From positions 1-20,139 of the forward strand of contig DAOWFR010000016.1 of the NCBI GenBank assembly GCA_030637925.1: DNA of 20,139 bases, read 5' to 3'. Shown here one piece after another: positions 1 to 7,293 of the stretch. This stretch comes from Methanobacteriota archaeon (GTDB taxonomy: Archaea > Nanobdellota > Nanobdellia > Woesearchaeales > SM23-78). The translations under genes and the position numbers were made by a program. The notes beneath the pieces were generated by a model. It saw only the letters and a list, made by a program, of their open reading frames with translations, was not told the DNA's origin and made no database searches. Every line of letters starts with the position of its first letter. The stretch's first letter is position 1.

Positions 1-758
1 TCATTGCTCTGTGTAAGCCTTATTCCTAGCTGCTTTGCAATTGCAGAGTTAGGAACACTTCCTATCTCAACAAATAATGCGTCAAGCACTAATTCTTTTT
101 TTCCTTTATATACATTATCAAGCATTACTTTTTCAACAAATTTAGAGCCTTTGACCTCTGTTACATTGGTGTCATTAATAATCTCAATGTTCTTTGTCTG
201 GTTAATCCTGTCTTTTAGCACTGGCTCAGCTCTTATTTCCTGTTTTCTATAGATAATAAAGACTTTTTTTGCAAACCTGCTCAGAAGAAGAGCAGAGTGA
301 GCAGCACTATTGCTTCCTCCTATCACTCCAACTGTTTTATCCTTGTAAAAAACTCCGTCACAAGTAGCACAGTAATGAATTCCTTTGCCCTCATATTCTT
401 TTGCTCCTGGAACATTTAGTTTTCTTCTCTCAGTGCCAAGGGCTAGGATGATTGCTTTTGTTTCATACTCTTTTTTCTGCCGAGTCTCAACCTTAAAGGA
501 TTTTTCTTGCTTAATAATGCCAACAACCTCATCAACTGCTTGTTCTGCTCCACTACTCTTTGCCTGGTCCTCAAACTTTTTCATCAAATCAAGGCCTGAT
601 ATGCTCTTATAACCAGGATAATTTTCAACTTCAGATGCATCAACAATTGCTCCTCCAAGCTCTTTAGCAATTATAAGGGTCTTAAGATTATATCTTGTAG
701 AATAGATAGCTGCAGAATAACCTGCAAAGCCTGCACCAATAATTATGATGTCGTACAT
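1..758 (-). CDS. trxB: Thioredoxin reductase, C-terminal end cut by window edge
   Basis: FAD- and pyridine-nucleotide-dependent flavoprotein that reduces thioredoxin-like proteins in the cytosol. I translated the open frame by hand from the ATG at 758. The FAD Rossmann motif GAGFAG is at residues 8-13, the redox-active CATC at 130-133, and a second nucleotide-binding segment (GVIGGSNSAA) near 144. A YRKQEIRAEP stretch near 170-179 takes the place of the HRRxxFRA segment of classical NADPH enzymes, and GSVPN near 233-237 matches the family's GxxPN. About 252 residues are visible; family members are near 300-330, so roughly the last 50-70 lie outside the window. The ATG is preceded by GGGTGAG, a good ribosome binding site. 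The TATA box lies inside the 3' end of the upstream gene. The family call is firm; NADPH versus NADH preference cannot be decided. Confidence 0.93.
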   Translation of the reverse strand, partial: MYDIIIIGAGFAGYSAAIYSTRYNLKTLIIAKELGGAIVDASEVENYPGYKSISGLDLMKKFEDQAKSSGAEQAVDEVVGIIKQEKSFKVETRQKKEYETKAIILALGTERRKLNVPGAKEYEGKGIHYCATCDGVFYKDKTVGVIGGSNSAAHSALLLSRFAKKVFIIYRKQEIRAEPVLKDRINQTKNIEIINDTNVTEVKGSKFVEKVMLDNVYKGKKELVLDALFVEIGSVPNSAIAKQLGIRLTQSN

Positions 759-785
759 GATAACTCACCCAGTACAAAAAAAACT

Positions 786-1307
786 TTAATGAGGTTTATA
801 TAGTTTTTTATTAATGTCTGCGTAGTCTTTGATTCTTAAAATCATTCCTTCTAATTCTATCCTTACAAAACCAGGCATCAAAGCAATTTCTTCTAAAGGG
901 CTGAGTGGGACTCCCCCAGGACCATCTCTTAATTCTTCAACACCAAATTCTTCTAATTCTTCAATAATCAAAGCTTTTCTTAAATCACCAGCATAATATT
1001 TTTCTTCAAGAGATGCTCTAACATCACTAATATTGTTATGTGTATAACAGATTATATCAACTTTGTTAAAAACGTTTTTTCTATTAAAAGGAAAAGTAGG
1101 ATTATAGTTTTTTTTGATAGAAGCTATGATTAACCAGTTGGGCTCAGAATAAATAATATGTGTAATCCCTGCTTCCATTAAATGATAATAATCGTTATTT
1201 ACTTTTTCTAAATATTTGTAATAAAACCGGTGTTCAAAATTTTTTGCAAGAACTTTAATAATAAAAAAATCTTCTTCTAAACACTTTTTTTCGCCTTCTA
1301 CAATCAT
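786..1307 (-). CDS. Hypothetical protein, 173 residues
   Basis: I do not recognise this protein. It is soluble-looking, with no signal peptide or clear membrane segment. It has a mixed alpha/beta N-terminal half rich in aromatic and Asn/Lys residues, and a more ordered C-terminal part from about residue 95: an acidic helix (ALIIEELEEFGVEEL), a Gly/Pro turn (DGPGGVPLSPLEEI) and short strands (FVRIELEGMILRI). It has a single upstream TATA-like element about 32 bases before the ATG and no ribosome binding site, which fits a leaderless or nearly leaderless message. It is divergent from ileS and codirectional with trxB. Base composition is more AT-rich than ileS. The continuous frame of 173 codons with its own promoter makes it likely to be a real gene. 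Confidence 0.7.
   Translation of the reverse strand: MIVEGEKKCLEEDFFIIKVLAKNFEHRFYYKYLEKVNNDYYHLMEAGITHIIYSEPNWLIIASIKKNYNPTFPFNRKNVFNKVDIICYTHNNISDVRASLEEKYYAGDLRKALIIEELEEFGVEELRDGPGGVPLSPLEEIALMPGFVRIELEGMILRIKDYADINKKLYKPH
795..802 (-). promoter_or_regulatory. Probable TATA box of trxB
   Basis: On the minus strand this reads TATATAAA followed by CCTC. Its centre is about 40 bases before the trxB ATG, which predicts transcription starting near 772 and a leader of about 14 bases carrying GGGTGAG. It lies within the last codons (encoding LYKPH) of the preceding gene, so the two minus-strand genes need not form one transcript. Confidence 0.5.
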
Positions 1308-1335
1308 TTTCTGATTAATGGGGGGGCATTAAAGA

Positions 1336-1343
1336 TTTATAAT
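1336..1343 (-). promoter_or_regulatory. TATA box of the 173-residue hypothetical gene
   Basis: Minus-strand TTATAAAT, centred about 32 bases before the ATG at 1307. A run of seven G on the plus strand (1320-1326) lies between the box and the start codon. Confidence 0.5.
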
Positions 1344-1368
1344 GTTTTTGGAATGAACAGCAGTAAAC

Positions 1369-1376
1369 TTTATAAA
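1369..1376 (+). promoter_or_regulatory. TATA box of ileS
   Basis: TTTATAAA preceded by AAC, centred about 36 bases before the ileS ATG. It predicts a start of transcription near 1398, just upstream of or at the AAAGGA ribosome binding site. Together with the element at 1336-1343 it forms a compact divergent promoter region. Confidence 0.6.
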
Positions 1377-1407
1377 CCTCTTCTTTCTCTCCTAAAAGGA
1401 AGATAAT

Positions 1408-4257
1408 ATGGCTAAGCCTTATGATTTCAAAGAAGTAGAAGCCCAAGTTCTAAAATTATGGGAGGATAAGGATATTTATAAGAAGGTTAAAGACAAGAAC
1501 AAGAAAGGAAAACCCTTTTATTTCTTGCAAGGCCCTCCTTATACATCTGGCAAACTGCACATTGCTCATGCTTGGAATAATTCTATGAAAGACATGGCTA
1601 TGCGTTACAAGCGTATGAAAGGCTTTGATGTGTGGGATAGGGCTGGTTATGACATGCATGGCCTGCCAACTGCTAGAAAAGTAATGTCTTTGCATAAGCT
1701 AAAGATGAAAGAGGATATTGAGAAGTTTGGTGTTGCAAAGTTTGTTAATGAGTGCATCAGGTTCTCTAGTAAGAATGCAGAGCTGATGAACAAAGACTTG
1801 TGGCGCCTTGGTGTATGGATGGATTATAAACATGCTTATCTTCCTATTAAGAATGAGTTCATAGAAGCAGAGTGGTTCCTTGTGAAAAAAGCAGAAGAGC
1901 AGGGAAGACTTTACGAGGGAGAAAAAACCATAACTTGGTGTCCGAACTGCGCAACTGCAATGGCAAAGCATGAATGTGACTACAAGGAGATAGAGGATGA
2001 TAGTATGTTTATGAAGTTCAAGCTTAAGGGCAAAAGGAATGAGTACTTAATTATCTGGACTACTACCCCTTGGACCATTGTATTTAATCTTGCAATAATG
2101 GTTAACCCTGATATTGATTATGTAAAGGCAGAGGTAGGAAAAGAGAAGTGGATTGTTGCAAAAGCCCTTGCAGGGGTGTTTATACAGGGAGTTGCTAATA
2201 AGAAGTATAAGATTCTTGAGGAGTTCAAAGGCTCAAAGCTTGAAGGCCTAGAGTATGAGCACCCTTGGAATAATAAGCTTGCATTCTATAAAGAGCTTAA
2301 GAAAAAGCATCCAAAAGTACACACAGTAGTATTATCAACAGAATACGTAGATGTAGGCTCAGGAACCGGGCTTGTGCACTGTGCTCCTGGGTGTGGACCA
2401 GAGGACTATGAGGTTGGTTATAGGAATAATATTCCTCCATTCAATATTCTTGATGAGCACGGAGTGTTTCCAAAACAGGCTGGTAAGTTTGCAGGAGTTA
2501 TTGCAAGAACACAGGATAAAAAATTTGTTGAAGAGCTTAAAAAAGATGGTGTGTTGATTGCTCTAACAAAAGTAAAGCATGATTATCCTCATTGTGAGAG
2601 ATGCTCAACAGGTGTTATTTTTAGAAAAACCAAGCAATGGTTCTTTAAAGTAGAGGATTTAAAGGATGAGATGATAAAGGCTAATCAGGATATTTACTGG
2701 GTACCTAAAGCTGGCCAGAATGCTTTTCATTCCTGGCTTGATAATCTAAGGGATAATAGCATTACAAAGCAGAGGTATTGGGGCACTCCTGTGCCTATCT
2801 GGCGCTGTGAAAAGTGCAAGGCTTATGAAGTGATTGGAAGTGTTGATGAGTTAAAAGAAAGAGCTGGTAAGGTTCCTGATAACCTTCACAAGCCCTGGAT
2901 TGATGAAGTATCTTTTAAATGCAAGTGCAAGGGTGTTATGAAGAGGATTCCTGACATCATGGATGTGTGGATTGATGCAGGCACTACTAGCTGGAGCTGT
3001 CTTTATTATCCTAAGAGAACTGACTTGTTTGAAAGGTATTTTCCAGCAGATTTTATTCTTGAGGCAAAAGAGCAGATTAGGGGCTGGTTTAACCTATTAA
3101 TGGTTGCTAGTATGATAGCTCTTAAAAAGCCTAGTTTTAAGGCTGTTTATATGCACGGCATGCTCACAGATATTGAAGGAAAAAAGATGAGCAAGAGCCT
3201 TGGCAATATTATTTCTCCTTATGAGCTCATAGACAAGCACGGAGCAGATACATTAAGATATTATATGGGAGAGACCAAGGCAGGTTTTGACATGAACTTC
3301 TCATGGGAGGAAGCCAAACTCAGATTTAAGAACCTACAAGTGTTCTGGAATATTCATAATTATCTGATTGACCTTACAAGGACTTATAAGCTTAAGCCTG
3401 AGAAAATAGATATAGCTAAAAGTGAAATTGAAGAAAAATATATTCTTTCAAGACTGCACTCAACTATGAAAGCAGTAGAGGAGAAACATGAAAAGTATCT
3501 TCTAAATGAACTAACTCCTTTGATAGGAGAGTTATTCCTTGAGTTATCCAGAGATTACGTCCAGTTTGTAAGAGACAAAAAAGATAAGCAAGTAGTTGTT
3601 AACACCTTGTTTGAGTGCCTGGTTAATATATTGAAAATACTTGCTCCTAGCTTGCCCTTTATCACAGAAGCAGTTTATCAAGACTTAAAGCAGGAGTATG
3701 GTCTGGAACAAGATTCTGTGCACCTCTTTGAATGGCCCTCTTATGATGATAAAATGATTAATCCTAGTATTGAAGAAGAGGTAAGAGTTGCAAAAGAAGT
3801 CATAACTTTAATCCTTGGCAAGAGAGAAGAAACAAGTATTGGTGTTAGATGGCCTCTTGCAAGAGCAGAGGTGTTTGTTGAGAATCCTAATGTATTAAAG
3901 AAGACACAAGAGCTGGTTATGAAACAAACCAATGTAAAGAAGTTATTAATAAAAAAAGGAAAAACAAAGATTGAAATAGATACAAAGCTTACTCCTAGCC
4001 TTGAGCAGGAAGGTTTTACACGAGAGATTACTCGTAGAATACAGGCATTACGTAAAAAAGCAGGCTTAAAAAGAACTGATAAAGTAAAGATAATTGTTGA
4101 GACAGACTTTGTTCTTGATAAAAAATATTTTGATGAATTAAAAGAAAAGGTTGGTGCTAGTGAGCTGGAATTTACAAAGAAGAGTGATAAGAAGGTAGAG
4201 TTTGAGAGCAAAGCAGAGATTAGGAAGAAGGAGTTTAAATTCTTGATTGAGAAATAG
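1408..4257 (+). CDS. ileS: Isoleucyl-tRNA synthetase
   Basis: Class I aminoacyl-tRNA synthetase that charges tRNA-Ile and edits mischarged Val. Visible landmarks: a HIGH-type motif written HIAH at residues 51-54 within GPPYTSGKLHIAHAW; YDMHGLP near 80; the CP1 editing domain with WTTTPW at 217-222 and GTGLVHCAPG starting at 319; the catalytic core near QRYWGTPVPIW; zinc-binding CxxC pairs (YPHCERC, WRCEKC, FKCKCK); FILEAKEQIRGWF; and KMSKS at 593-597. After that come the helical anticodon-binding domain and a Lys-rich C-terminal domain with RRIQALRKKAGLKRTDKV. At 949 residues it is somewhat shorter than typical archaeal IleRS of about 1040. AAAAGGA precedes the ATG. The third residue of the HIGH motif is Ala, not Gly. 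YDMHGLP and the downstream GW(F)NLL context favour IleRS over ValRS or LeuRS. Confidence 0.97.
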   Translation: MAKPYDFKEVEAQVLKLWEDKDIYKKVKDKNKKGKPFYFLQGPPYTSGKLHIAHAWNNSMKDMAMRYKRMKGFDVWDRAGYDMHGLPTARKVMSLHKLKMKEDIEKFGVAKFVNECIRFSSKNAELMNKDLWRLGVWMDYKHAYLPIKNEFIEAEWFLVKKAEEQGRLYEGEKTITWCPNCATAMAKHECDYKEIEDDSMFMKFKLKGKRNEYLIIWTTTPWTIVFNLAIMVNPDIDYVKAEVGKEKWIVAKALAGVFIQGVANKKYKILEEFKGSKLEGLEYEHPWNNKLAFYKELKKKHPKVHTVVLSTEYVDVGSGTGLVHCAPGCGPEDYEVGYRNNIPPFNILDEHGVFPKQAGKFAGVIARTQDKKFVEELKKDGVLIALTKVKHDYPHCERCSTGVIFRKTKQWFFKVEDLKDEMIKANQDIYWVPKAGQNAFHSWLDNLRDNSITKQRYWGTPVPIWRCEKCKAYEVIGSVDELKERAGKVPDNLHKPWIDEVSFKCKCKGVMKRIPDIMDVWIDAGTTSWSCLYYPKRTDLFERYFPADFILEAKEQIRGWFNLLMVASMIALKKPSFKAVYMHGMLTDIEGKKMSKSLGNIISPYELIDKHGADTLRYYMGETKAGFDMNFSWEEAKLRFKNLQVFWNIHNYLIDLTRTYKLKPEKIDIAKSEIEEKYILSRLHSTMKAVEEKHEKYLLNELTPLIGELFLELSRDYVQFVRDKKDKQVVVNTLFECLVNILKILAPSLPFITEAVYQDLKQEYGLEQDSVHLFEWPSYDDKMINPSIEEEVRVAKEVITLILGKREETSIGVRWPLARAEVFVENPNVLKKTQELVMKQTNVKKLLIKKGKTKIEIDTKLTPSLEQEGFTREITRRIQALRKKAGLKRTDKVKIIVETDFVLDKKYFDELKEKVGASELEFTKKSDKKVEFESKAEIRKKEFKFLIEK

Positions 4258-4262
4258 AAAAC

Positions 4263-4270
4263 TTTATATA
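4263..4270 (+). promoter_or_regulatory. TATA box upstream of the winged-helix gene
   Basis: TTTATATA directly after the ileS stop codon. It would give a leader of about 44 bases that contains the G6 ribosome binding site at 4324-4329. A second AT box (TTATATAT near 4305-4312) could instead give an almost leaderless start at 4336. The sequence does not decide between them. Confidence 0.4.
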
Positions 4271-4335
4271 TCATTCTTTGCCTAAATCTTTTAATCAATT
4301 ATAATTATATATATTATTTGTTCGGGGGGTTTTAT

Positions 4336-4794
4336 TTGAAGAAGACTATTAGTATTGATACACCTCTAGCAGAAGTTACGCTAAGGAAGTATGAGAAGCC
4401 TAAGAATCTTTCTAAGAGAGAACTGGTAAGAAAGATATGCTTAAGCCTTGGCTTGTTGCAGCCTGGTGATTCTCGCGATGTTATTGTTGATGTTCTGCAG
4501 GTAATGCTGGAATCAGAAAAAGAGCTTAGCTCTACAGAAGTAGAGAGATTAACTATTACTAACAGAAAAAAGAACAAGCTCAAGATGCTTGGAATAGCTC
4601 CTTCTAATATCAGGAGACAGTTGTTAAGACTAAGGGACTTGTTTATTGTTGAGAAAGTAAAAAATAATTACAGGATAAAGGAGAAGAGTGCTTTACTTAG
4701 TTTGTTCGAGGAGAACATAGAAAAATATTATTTAGCCAGCATTATTAATCGTGTTAAAGAATACTTAAGAGAAGCTGATAAGGGCTTTAAGTGA
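4336..4794 (+). CDS. Winged-helix-like DNA-binding protein of unknown role
   Basis: A 152-residue basic protein beginning MKKTISIDTP when started at the TTG at 4336. That TTG sits six bases after GGGGGGT (4324-4330), a much better start than the in-frame TTG at 4318, which lies upstream of the G run. No ATG is available in the N-terminal part. The middle, from about KRELVRKICLSLGL to APSNIRRQLLRLRDLFIVEKVKNNYRI, looks like a helix-turn-helix with a recognition helix (SNIRRQLLRLRDL) followed by a wing strand (NNYRIKE). The C-terminus is a long helix. This makes a transcription regulator or a structured-RNA binder plausible, but I recognise no specific family. It is followed after 20 bases by a kinase-like gene, so the two are likely cotranscribed. 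Confidence 0.75.
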   Translation: MKKTISIDTPLAEVTLRKYEKPKNLSKRELVRKICLSLGLLQPGDSRDVIVDVLQVMLESEKELSSTEVERLTITNRKKNKLKMLGIAPSNIRRQLLRLRDLFIVEKVKNNYRIKEKSALLSLFEENIEKYYLASIINRVKEYLREADKGFK

Positions 4795-4814
4795 TTTCTT
4801 AATAAAGGAGTAAA

Positions 4815-5381
4815 ATGCAAGTTTATGCTAAGGGTAAAAGAGGAATAATCTATAAACAAGGAAATATTTGTATTAAGGCTAAGAATCCTAGGAGTGCTGT
4901 TGATACTCTTAAGAACGAAGCTAAATACTTAGAGATATTGAATAAAAAAGGAATTGGTCCTAAGTTCATAAAGTATAAAGATAAAAAACTTTACAAAAGA
5001 TTTATTGATGGGATTACAATAAAGGATTTTTTGGAACAAGAAGATAAGAAAAAAATAATCAAGGTTCTTAAACAAATCCTTAAGCAGTGTAGAAAAATGG
5101 ATTTACTAGGCATTAACAAGGAAGAACTAACCAATCCTTACAAGGATATTCTGGTAACAAAAAAGAATAAGGCTATTATGATAGATTTTGAGAGGTGCAA
5201 GCAAACAAAAAAGCCAAAGAATGTTACCCAGTTTATGCAATACATTGCAAGGAACAAGGAAGTGCTTGAGGGTAAGGAATTGCTGATAGATAAAAATGAA
5301 TTAATAAGACTTGGCAAGAAATATAAAGATAATCCTGATAAAGAAAATTTTAAGAAAATAATAAGGTTTATAAGTAAATAG
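4815..5381 (+). CDS. Atypical protein kinase-like protein (COG2112-like)
   Basis: A 188-residue protein with a shortened kinase fold. The N-terminal lobe has GKRGIIYKQGNICIKAKN (residues 7-24), with a putative ATP-binding Lys, and a helix containing an Asn-Glu-Ala (NEAKYL) likely to supply the salt-bridge Glu. Then come LYKRFIDGITIKDFL, a catalytic-loop region LLGINKEELTNPYKDILV where HxD is not preserved, and MIDFERCKQTKKPKNVTQFMQ, in which DFE replaces DFG. The DFER...PxNVTQFxQ pattern is what I associate with archaeal predicted Ser/Thr kinases of COG2112. The start is clear: AAAGGAG lies five bases before the ATG. It follows the winged-helix gene by 20 bases. Whether it phosphorylates protein or a small molecule, or is inactive, is not visible. 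Confidence 0.75.
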   Translation: MQVYAKGKRGIIYKQGNICIKAKNPRSAVDTLKNEAKYLEILNKKGIGPKFIKYKDKKLYKRFIDGITIKDFLEQEDKKKIIKVLKQILKQCRKMDLLGINKEELTNPYKDILVTKKNKAIMIDFERCKQTKKPKNVTQFMQYIARNKEVLEGKELLIDKNELIRLGKKYKDNPDKENFKKIIRFISK

Positions 5382-5431
5382 AAATTAAAAATAATAATTA
5401 ATTGGCCTGCGGCGCTAAAAAGGGTGAGTAA

Positions 5432-6772
5432 ATGACCATTAACCCAAAAATATTCAAGGCTTATGATGTTCGTGGAATTTATCCTTCTGAACTTGATGAG
5501 AAAGCAGGTGCTAGTATTGCAAAGGCTCTTGCTTTTTTCTTAAATGCTGATAAACTTGTTATTGGAAGAGATGCAAGGACTTCTTCACCTGCTCTTCACA
5601 AAGCAATTATTAATGCTTTAACAGAGATTGGTGTTATTGTTGTTGATATTGGGGTTTGCCCAAGGCCTTTGATTAGCTATGCTGTCGCCAAAAAAAGCTT
5701 TGCAGGGGGCATAATGATTACTGCTTCTCATAATCCTCCTGAGTATAATGGTTTAAAGCTTATACAAAAGCCAAACCTGCAGTTATCAAGCCCTGGAAGC
5801 ATGGATGAGATTAAGAAGCTGGCAATGAACCCTGCTGTTAGTGAAAAGATTGAAGAGAAAAAAGGAAAGCTTGAAGAACTTAATATTCTTGACGAGTATG
5901 TAGAAGAGGTTTGTAATAAGTTTGTTGAAGTCAAAGGTTTAAAGATAGTGGTTGATTATGGTAATGGTATGGGCAGTATTAGTGCAAAGCCTGTTTTTGA
6001 AAAACTGGGATTGGAAGTAATTCATTTATATGAGGAGGTTGATTGTACTTTTCCTAATCACGTCCCTAATCCTGCAAAGGAAGAAAATCTTGAGGAGTTA
6101 AGAAAAAAAGTTGTACAAGAAAAAGCAGATATTGGAATAGCCTTTGATGGTGATGCTGACAGAGCAGGCTTTATTGATGAAACAGGAGAGATTGTTTATC
6201 CTGATATTGTAACTGGAATTCTTATTCCTTTTGAGCTTAAAGGAAGAAGTGATAAAAGAGTGTACTATGACTTAAGGTTTACCAAGGCAGTAGAGGATGT
6301 TCTTAAAGAGAATAATGGCCATGGAATTATGCTGCGTGTTGGCAATCCTTTTTACAAGGAAAAGCTAACAAAAGAAGGCGGGGTGTTTGGTGCTGAGTTC
6401 TCAGGCCACTTGTTCTTTCAAGACCATTATAATATTGATGATGGCTTATACACTTCTCTTAAATTAATGAAAGCCCTGGTTGCTAGTAAGAAGAAGCTCT
6501 CAGAGCTTGCAAAACCATTGCAAAAGTATTACCAGAGCCCTGAAATTAATATGAAAGTTGTTAATCCTGATGAGACCCTTGAAAAGGTAAGAAATGCTTT
6601 TATTGATGGTGAAAGCAAGGATATTGATGGAATATATATCAATTATCCTGACTGGTGGTTTAGCCTTAGGAAGAGCAACACAGAGCCAGTGGTAAGATTA
6701 AGATTAGAAGCTGATTCTAAAGAGAAGTTAGATGAGATGAGAGATAAGATTGTTGGGATGGTAAAGGAGTAA
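5432..6772 (+). CDS. Phosphomannomutase/phosphoglucomutase
   Basis: Alpha-D-phosphohexomutase that interconverts sugar 1- and 6-phosphates, supplying nucleotide sugars for glycans. All four family signatures are intact: the phosphoserine loop TASHNP at residues 97-102 (Ser99), the metal loop DGDADR at 239-244, the sugar-specificity loop GAEFSGH ending near 326, and the phosphate-binding RKSNTEPVVR at 413-422. The length of 446 residues is usual for archaeal enzymes. The N-terminal FKAYDVRGIYP is also typical. GGGTGAG precedes the ATG. Which of mannose, glucose or glucosamine phosphate is preferred cannot be read from the motifs. The N-glycosylation-rich secreted protein encoded at 14213-15808 would be one consumer of such sugars (inference). 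Confidence 0.94.
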   Translation: MTINPKIFKAYDVRGIYPSELDEKAGASIAKALAFFLNADKLVIGRDARTSSPALHKAIINALTEIGVIVVDIGVCPRPLISYAVAKKSFAGGIMITASHNPPEYNGLKLIQKPNLQLSSPGSMDEIKKLAMNPAVSEKIEEKKGKLEELNILDEYVEEVCNKFVEVKGLKIVVDYGNGMGSISAKPVFEKLGLEVIHLYEEVDCTFPNHVPNPAKEENLEELRKKVVQEKADIGIAFDGDADRAGFIDETGEIVYPDIVTGILIPFELKGRSDKRVYYDLRFTKAVEDVLKENNGHGIMLRVGNPFYKEKLTKEGGVFGAEFSGHLFFQDHYNIDDGLYTSLKLMKALVASKKKLSELAKPLQKYYQSPEINMKVVNPDETLEKVRNAFIDGESKDIDGIYINYPDWWFSLRKSNTEPVVRLRLEADSKEKLDEMRDKIVGMVKE

Positions 6773-6788
6773 TAACAAAACAATAACC

Positions 6789-6796
6789 TTTTTAAA
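6789..6796 (+). promoter_or_regulatory. TATA box of the exosome/proteasome superoperon
   Basis: TTTTTAAA in the context CCTTTTTAAACCC, about 129 bases before the rnp2 ATG. Transcription is expected to start near 6819. The result is a leader of about 100 bases, much longer than those of the other promoter-proximal genes in this window. Confidence 0.55.
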
Positions 6797-6823
6797 CCCT
6801 TGTTTATTCTCATTCTGCGAAGA

Positions 6824-6898
6824 GAGAAAAGAGCGAGAGAAGGACCGTTTATAAGATCCTAAGAAGATAAATAAGAGCTTTTTTCTCCAAAAACGGTC
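6824..6898 (+). other. Interleaved inverted repeats in the rnp2 leader (possible pseudoknot or switch)
   Basis: Two complementary pairs overlap in the order a-b-a'-b'. Pair one is GAGAAAAGAGC (6824-6834) with GCTTTTTTCTC (6877-6887): 11 pairs including one G-U. Pair two is GACCGTTT (6843-6850) with AAACGGTC (6891-6898): 8 perfect pairs. Loop lengths are 8, 26 and 3 bases. The pairs could form a pseudoknot, or two mutually exclusive hairpins. The 3' arm ends 23 bases before the rnp2 ATG. I do not recognise it as a known riboswitch or small RNA family. Low-complexity purine and pyrimidine runs contribute to the first pair, so chance is possible. Confidence 0.4.
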
Positions 6899-6921
6899 AA
6901 AAATAAGAGGTTTTAGAGAGT

Positions 6922-7278
6922 ATGAAAAAACCTCAAAACAAGCAAAAGGTTAATCCTTTAAAGCCTAGTATGCGTGAGAAAAAGCGCTACATGGCTTATG
7001 AGATTATGAGTAAAGAGCCTTTAAATGGAAATACTGATAAAGTCCTTATAAACCAAATCAAGGCTTTGCTAGGTGTTTTTAGTGCTGGCAAGGCTGGTGT
7101 TATGAGTGTTAAGTACGCCTCAGAAAAGCAGAGAGGTGTAATAAGAGTTGAACGAAAGTTTGTTGACCATGTAAGGAGCTGTTTTGTAATGATTAAAAAT
7201 TTAAATAACCAAGAAGTTCTGATTAGGACTTTAAGGGTTAGTGGCATGCTTAACAAAGCCAAAGAATATATCAAATAA
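6922..7278 (+). CDS. rnp2: Ribonuclease P protein component 2 (Pop5)
   Basis: Protein subunit of archaeal RNase P, which removes the 5' leader of pre-tRNA; Pop5 pairs with Rpp30 to activate the catalytic RNA. The 118-residue protein has the family's N-terminal LKPSMREKKRYMAYEI (residues 13-28), a central basic segment (RGVIRVERKFVDHVRSCFVMI) and a closing RVSGMLNKAKEYI. Its place directly before psmA and SBDS is the classic archaeal gene order, which supports the call. Rpp30 (rnp3) and L15e, often found upstream in euryarchaea, are not here. The ribosome binding site is weak (AGAGG about 12 bases, or GAGAG just before the ATG), in contrast to the strong GGTGA sites of the downstream genes. 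Confidence 0.88.
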   Translation: MKKPQNKQKVNPLKPSMREKKRYMAYEIMSKEPLNGNTDKVLINQIKALLGVFSAGKAGVMSVKYASEKQRGVIRVERKFVDHVRSCFVMIKNLNNQEVLIRTLRVSGMLNKAKEYIK

Positions 7279-7293
7279 TGAGGTGATAATAAA

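Noticed and set aside
3741..4298. Minus-strand 185-codon frame opposite the end of ileS
   Set aside because: It lies over the conserved C-terminal domain of IleRS, has a composition typical of an antisense shadow (Ser/Phe/Leu-rich) and has no promoter or ribosome binding site of its own.
5401..5420. GC-rich patch GGCCTGCGGCGC in the AT-rich gap before the phosphohexomutase gene
   Set aside because: No inverted partner, repeat or known motif was found; it may be only local composition.
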